Origin: RHKX01 sp041393495
GTDB lineage: Bacteria > Actinomycetota > Thermoleophilia > Solirubrobacterales > 70-9
Length of the DNA stretch: 64,000 nucleotides
Reading direction: 5' to 3'
Assembly: GCA_041393495.1 (NCBI GenBank)
Contig: JAWKKA010000013.1
Coordinates: 1 to 64,000 of the forward strand
Numbering within the stretch: position 1 is the stretch's first letter; each line of letters opens with the position of its first letter. Positions 61,448-64,000 of the stretch are shown here, one piece after another. Both the position numbers and the translations under genes were made by a program. The notes under the pieces are model-generated. The model made no database searches, had not been told where the DNA came from, and worked only from the letters and a program-made list of their open reading frames with translations.

Positions 61448-62824
61448 GTGAGTGGCTACACCTCCGTCACCGACGGCGAGCGCCGCGAGATGCTCGCCAC
61501 GATCGGCGCCGCGTCGGTCGACGAGCTCTTCGACGTTCCGGCCGGTGTCCGCCTCGACCGCGACCTCGAGCTGCCCGACGGGCTCACCGAGGCCGAGGTC
61601 TACGAGCGGCTGCGCGACCTCGCCGCCCGCAACGCCGACGCCGAGGCTGAGGTCTGCTTCCTCGGCGCCGGGATGTACGACCACTACGCGCCGGCGATCG
61701 TCGACGCGATCGTCTCGCGCTCCGAGTTCCTGACTCCCTACACGCCGTATCAGCCCGAGATCTCCCAGGGCGGGCTGCAGGCGATGTTCGAGTTCCAGAC
61801 CGCGATGAGCGAGCTGACCGGCCTGCCGCTCGCGAGCGCCGGGCTCTACGAGGGGCCCTCGGCGCTCGCCTCCGCCGGCTACCTCGCGATCGGCGCGACC
61901 AAGCGTCGCCGGTTCGTCGTCTCCGCCGGCGTCAATCCGCAGTCGCGCGAGACGCTCGCGACCTACTCCGGCGGCTATCCGGCCGCGATCGCCGAGGTCG
62001 GGCTCCGGGGCGGGCGGACCGACCTCGACGCGCTCGCCGATGCCGTCGACGGGGAGACCGCCGCGGTGTTCGTCCAGTACCCGAACTTCCTCGGCGCGAT
62101 CGAGGACCTCGAGCCGATCGCACGGATCGCCCACGCGGCCGGGGCGCTGCTGATCGCCGCCTGCGATCCGATCGCGCTCGGCATCCTCCGCACCCCCGGC
62201 GAGGCCGGCGCCGACATCGCCGTCGGCGAGGGCCAGCCGCTCGGCAACCGGCTCGATTACGGCGGCCCGTCGTTCGGGTTCTTCTGCGCCACCGAGGCGC
62301 AGATCCGGCGGATGCCGGGGCGGATCGCCGGCGAGACGACCGACGTCGACGGCCGCCGCGGGTTCGTGCTCGCGCTGCAGACGCGCGAGCAGCACATTCG
62401 TCGTGAGAAGGCGACCCACAACATCTGCACCGCCCAGGCGCTGAACGCGCTCGCCGGGATGATCTACCTGAGCTGGCTCGGCCGTCGCGGCCTCGTCGAG
62501 CTCGGCGAGCTGCTCGTCCGGCGCACCGCCTACGCGCGCGAGCGGCTGACGGCGATCGCCGGCGTCGAGCCGCTCCACGACGCCCCCGTCGTCCGTGAGC
62601 TCGCGATCGGCTTCGACGCGCCGGTCGATGCCGTCCTCGACCACTGCGCCGCCCACGGGATCGCCGCCGGCGTGCCGCTCGGCGAGGAGCACGGCAACGG
62701 CCTGCTGGTCGCGATCACCGAGCAGCGCACCGTGGCGCAGATCGACCGGCTGGCGGAGGTGCTTGCCGCGGCGCTGGAGCAGGCAGCGGGCAGCGGGAAG
62801 CGGACGGCGGGGGCGATCGCGTGA
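61448..62824 (+). CDS. gcvPA: Glycine decarboxylase subunit 1
   Basis: N-terminal half of the split P protein. The 458-residue product has MLATIGAASVDELFDVP, FLGAGMYDHYAPAIVD, TPYTPYQPEISQGGLQAMFEFQTAM, GLYEGPSALA and REKATHNICTAQAL. Its stop overlaps gcvPB (GTGA). The 3' end runs into a GCAGCGGGCAGCGGGAAG string that gives a non-conserved tail (GSGKRTAGAIA). Confidence 0.95.
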   Translation: MSGYTSVTDGERREMLATIGAASVDELFDVPAGVRLDRDLELPDGLTEAEVYERLRDLAARNADAEAEVCFLGAGMYDHYAPAIVDAIVSRSEFLTPYTPYQPEISQGGLQAMFEFQTAMSELTGLPLASAGLYEGPSALASAGYLAIGATKRRRFVVSAGVNPQSRETLATYSGGYPAAIAEVGLRGGRTDLDALADAVDGETAAVFVQYPNFLGAIEDLEPIARIAHAAGALLIAACDPIALGILRTPGEAGADIAVGEGQPLGNRLDYGGPSFGFFCATEAQIRRMPGRIAGETTDVDGRRGFVLALQTREQHIRREKATHNICTAQALNALAGMIYLSWLGRRGLVELGELLVRRTAYARERLTAIAGVEPLHDAPVVRELAIGFDAPVDAVLDHCAAHGIAAGVPLGEEHGNGLLVAITEQRTVAQIDRLAEVLAAALEQAAGSGKRTAGAIA

Positions 62825-64000
62825 GTGAGGCGTCCGTCAACCCGCCCGCGACCGCCGCGGTGCCGACGCCGATGCAGCGCGAGCGGGCGACGACGATCTT
62901 CGAGCGTTCGGTGCCGGGTCGGCGAGCCGCCGCGATCCCGGCCTCCGGCGTCCCCGGCGGCGACGTCCCGATCGATGAGTTGATCCCGCCCGCGCTGCTC
63001 CGCTCGCGGCCGGCAGGTCTGCCCGAGGTCTCCGAGCCGGAGATCGTCCGCCACTACACGCGCCTGTCGCGCCGCAACTTCGACCTCGACTCGGGGATCT
63101 ACCCGCTCGGCTCGTGCACGATGAAGCACAACCCGCGGCTGAACGAGCGCGTTGCCGCGCTGCCGGGGCACGCCCGCCTGCATCCCGCCCAGGCGCCGGC
63201 CCGCGCGCAGGGTGCGCTCGAGCTGATCTGGTCGCTGGAGCGGTCGCTGAGCGAGATCTGCGGGCTCCCGCACGTCAGCCTGCTGCCCTCGGCCGGCTCG
63301 CACGGCGAGCTCGCCGGGCTGCTTCTGACCCGCGCCTTTCACGCTGCCGGCGGCGAGGCCGAGCTGCGGACGCGGGTGCTGACGCCCGACACCGCCCACG
63401 GGACGAACCCGGCCTCGGTGACGATGGCCGGCTACGAGGTCGTCAAGGTCGCCACCAACGACGAGGGTGGCGTCGACCTCGATGATCTCCGCGCCAAGAC
63501 CGACGAGCGGGTCGCGTGCGTGATGCTGACCAACCCGAACACGCTCGGGCTGTTCGATCGCAACATCGCGGAGATCACCGGGATCGTTCGCGACGCCGGC
63601 GGGACGCTCTACTACGACGGCGCGAACCTGAACGCGATCATGGGCCATTCGCGGCCCGGCGACATGGGGTTCGACATCGTCCACGTCAACCTCCACAAGT
63701 CGTTCAGCCAGCCGCACGGCGGCGGCGGCCCCGGGGCCGGGCCGATCGCCGTCTCCGACCGGATCGAGCCTTACCTGCCGGTGCCACGGGTCGCGCGGGT
63801 CGAGTCGGGCGACGCCGGCAATGGCGACGCCCCGGGGGCGCGGTTCGAGCTGCGCGGCGCCTCCGACCACCCGGAGACGATCGGGCGGCTGCGCGGCTTT
63901 CAGGGCAACTTCGGCGTCTTCGTGCGCTCCTACGCCTACATCCTCAGCCTCGGCGGCGACGGGCTCGCCGAGGCCTCCGAGACGGCGGTCCTCAATGCCA
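62821..64000 (+). CDS. gcvPB: Glycine decarboxylase subunit 2 (3' end cut by window)
   Basis: PLP half of the split P protein. The visible 393 residues have DLDSGIYPLGSCTMKHNPR, LLPSAGSHGELAGLL, DTAHGTNPASVTMAGYE, CVMLTNPNTLGLFD, and the PLP lysine in NLHKSFSQPHGGGGPG (residue 293). The frame is open to the window end. GTG start overlaps gcvPA. Confidence 0.95.
   Translation, partial: MSEASVNPPATAAVPTPMQRERATTIFERSVPGRRAAAIPASGVPGGDVPIDELIPPALLRSRPAGLPEVSEPEIVRHYTRLSRRNFDLDSGIYPLGSCTMKHNPRLNERVAALPGHARLHPAQAPARAQGALELIWSLERSLSEICGLPHVSLLPSAGSHGELAGLLLTRAFHAAGGEAELRTRVLTPDTAHGTNPASVTMAGYEVVKVATNDEGGVDLDDLRAKTDERVACVMLTNPNTLGLFDRNIAEITGIVRDAGGTLYYDGANLNAIMGHSRPGDMGFDIVHVNLHKSFSQPHGGGGPGAGPIAVSDRIEPYLPVPRVARVESGDAGNGDAPGARFELRGASDHPETIGRLRGFQGNFGVFVRSYAYILSLGGDGLAEASETAVLNA

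Overview
This is a very GC-rich, gene-dense chromosomal segment of a bacterium. It has GTG and TTG starts throughout, and most same-strand neighbours overlap by 1 to 8 bases (ATGA, GTGA, TTGA or TGATG junctions). The content points to a high-GC actinobacterium. My best guess is class Thermoleophilia (Solirubrobacterales or Gaiellales relatives), because glycine decarboxylase is split into gcvPA/gcvPB, MurE carries the meso-diaminopimelate DNPR motif, and a GerW-type protein is present. This placement is inference; no rRNA gene is present. No phage, insertion sequence or CRISPR array was seen.

Layout. 1-8.0 kb: sugar-phosphate metabolism (tal, pgi, two ROK kinases of which one lacks the zinc cysteines, a cyclase-family hydrolase, tkt, rpiB). 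8.1-13.3 kb: a META lipoprotein and the molybdenum cofactor block (fdhD, mobA, moeA, a moaD-moaE fusion, moaC, mogA). 13.4-18.6 kb: a metallophosphoesterase, an NAD-dependent epimerase-like protein, three TetR regulators, tRNA-Glu(CTC), about 700 bp without a convincing gene, and tRNA-Leu(CAG). 18.6-23.2 kb: a glutamine amidotransferase and a zinc/manganese ABC uptake locus (two permeases, ATPase, binding protein) with a Zur-type regulator and a Zur/Fur-like operator in the divergent gap. 23.3-32.1 kb: a cyclic-nucleotide-binding protein, then a cobalamin riboswitch followed by a five-gene set and glpD. 32.2-36.1 kb: a divergent Rho with an altered P-loop, an NfeD-like protein, a DUF192 protein and an MFS transporter. 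36.2-41.0 kb: response regulator, small histidine kinase and cpaB-cpaF-tadB-tadC, without a pilin gene. 42.3-57.9 kb: the division and cell wall cluster mraZ-rsmH-ftsL-ftsI-murE-murF-mraY-murD-ftsW-murG-murC-ftsQ-ftsZ, lacking murB and ftsA. 58.0-64.0 kb: an esterase and the glycine cleavage operon gcvT-gcvH-gerW-like-gcvPA-gcvPB, the last gene cut by the window edge.

The most interesting system is the riboswitch-controlled operon at 23.7-30.4 kb. It encodes two exported proteins with DUF4430 domains (the family related to the transcobalamin beta-domain), an ECF T component, a fused double ECF ATPase, and a membrane protein in which an ECF S component is fused to an extracellular repeat domain of the terpene-cyclase/transcobalamin alpha-barrel type, followed by a glycine-rich stalk and a C-terminal membrane anchor. 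Both folds that make up animal intrinsic factor and transcobalamin are therefore found together with a vitamin transporter under a B12 riboswitch. I propose a surface B12-capture system built on these parts.

Other notable signals are: three TGGGN-type MraZ operator repeats inside the mraZ promoter; a near-consensus ftsZ promoter with an overlapping 7-bp dyad; a large stem-loop between mraY and murD; two mini-ORFs that exactly bridge murG-murC and murC-ftsQ; and several perfect terminator-like inverted repeats at convergent junctions.
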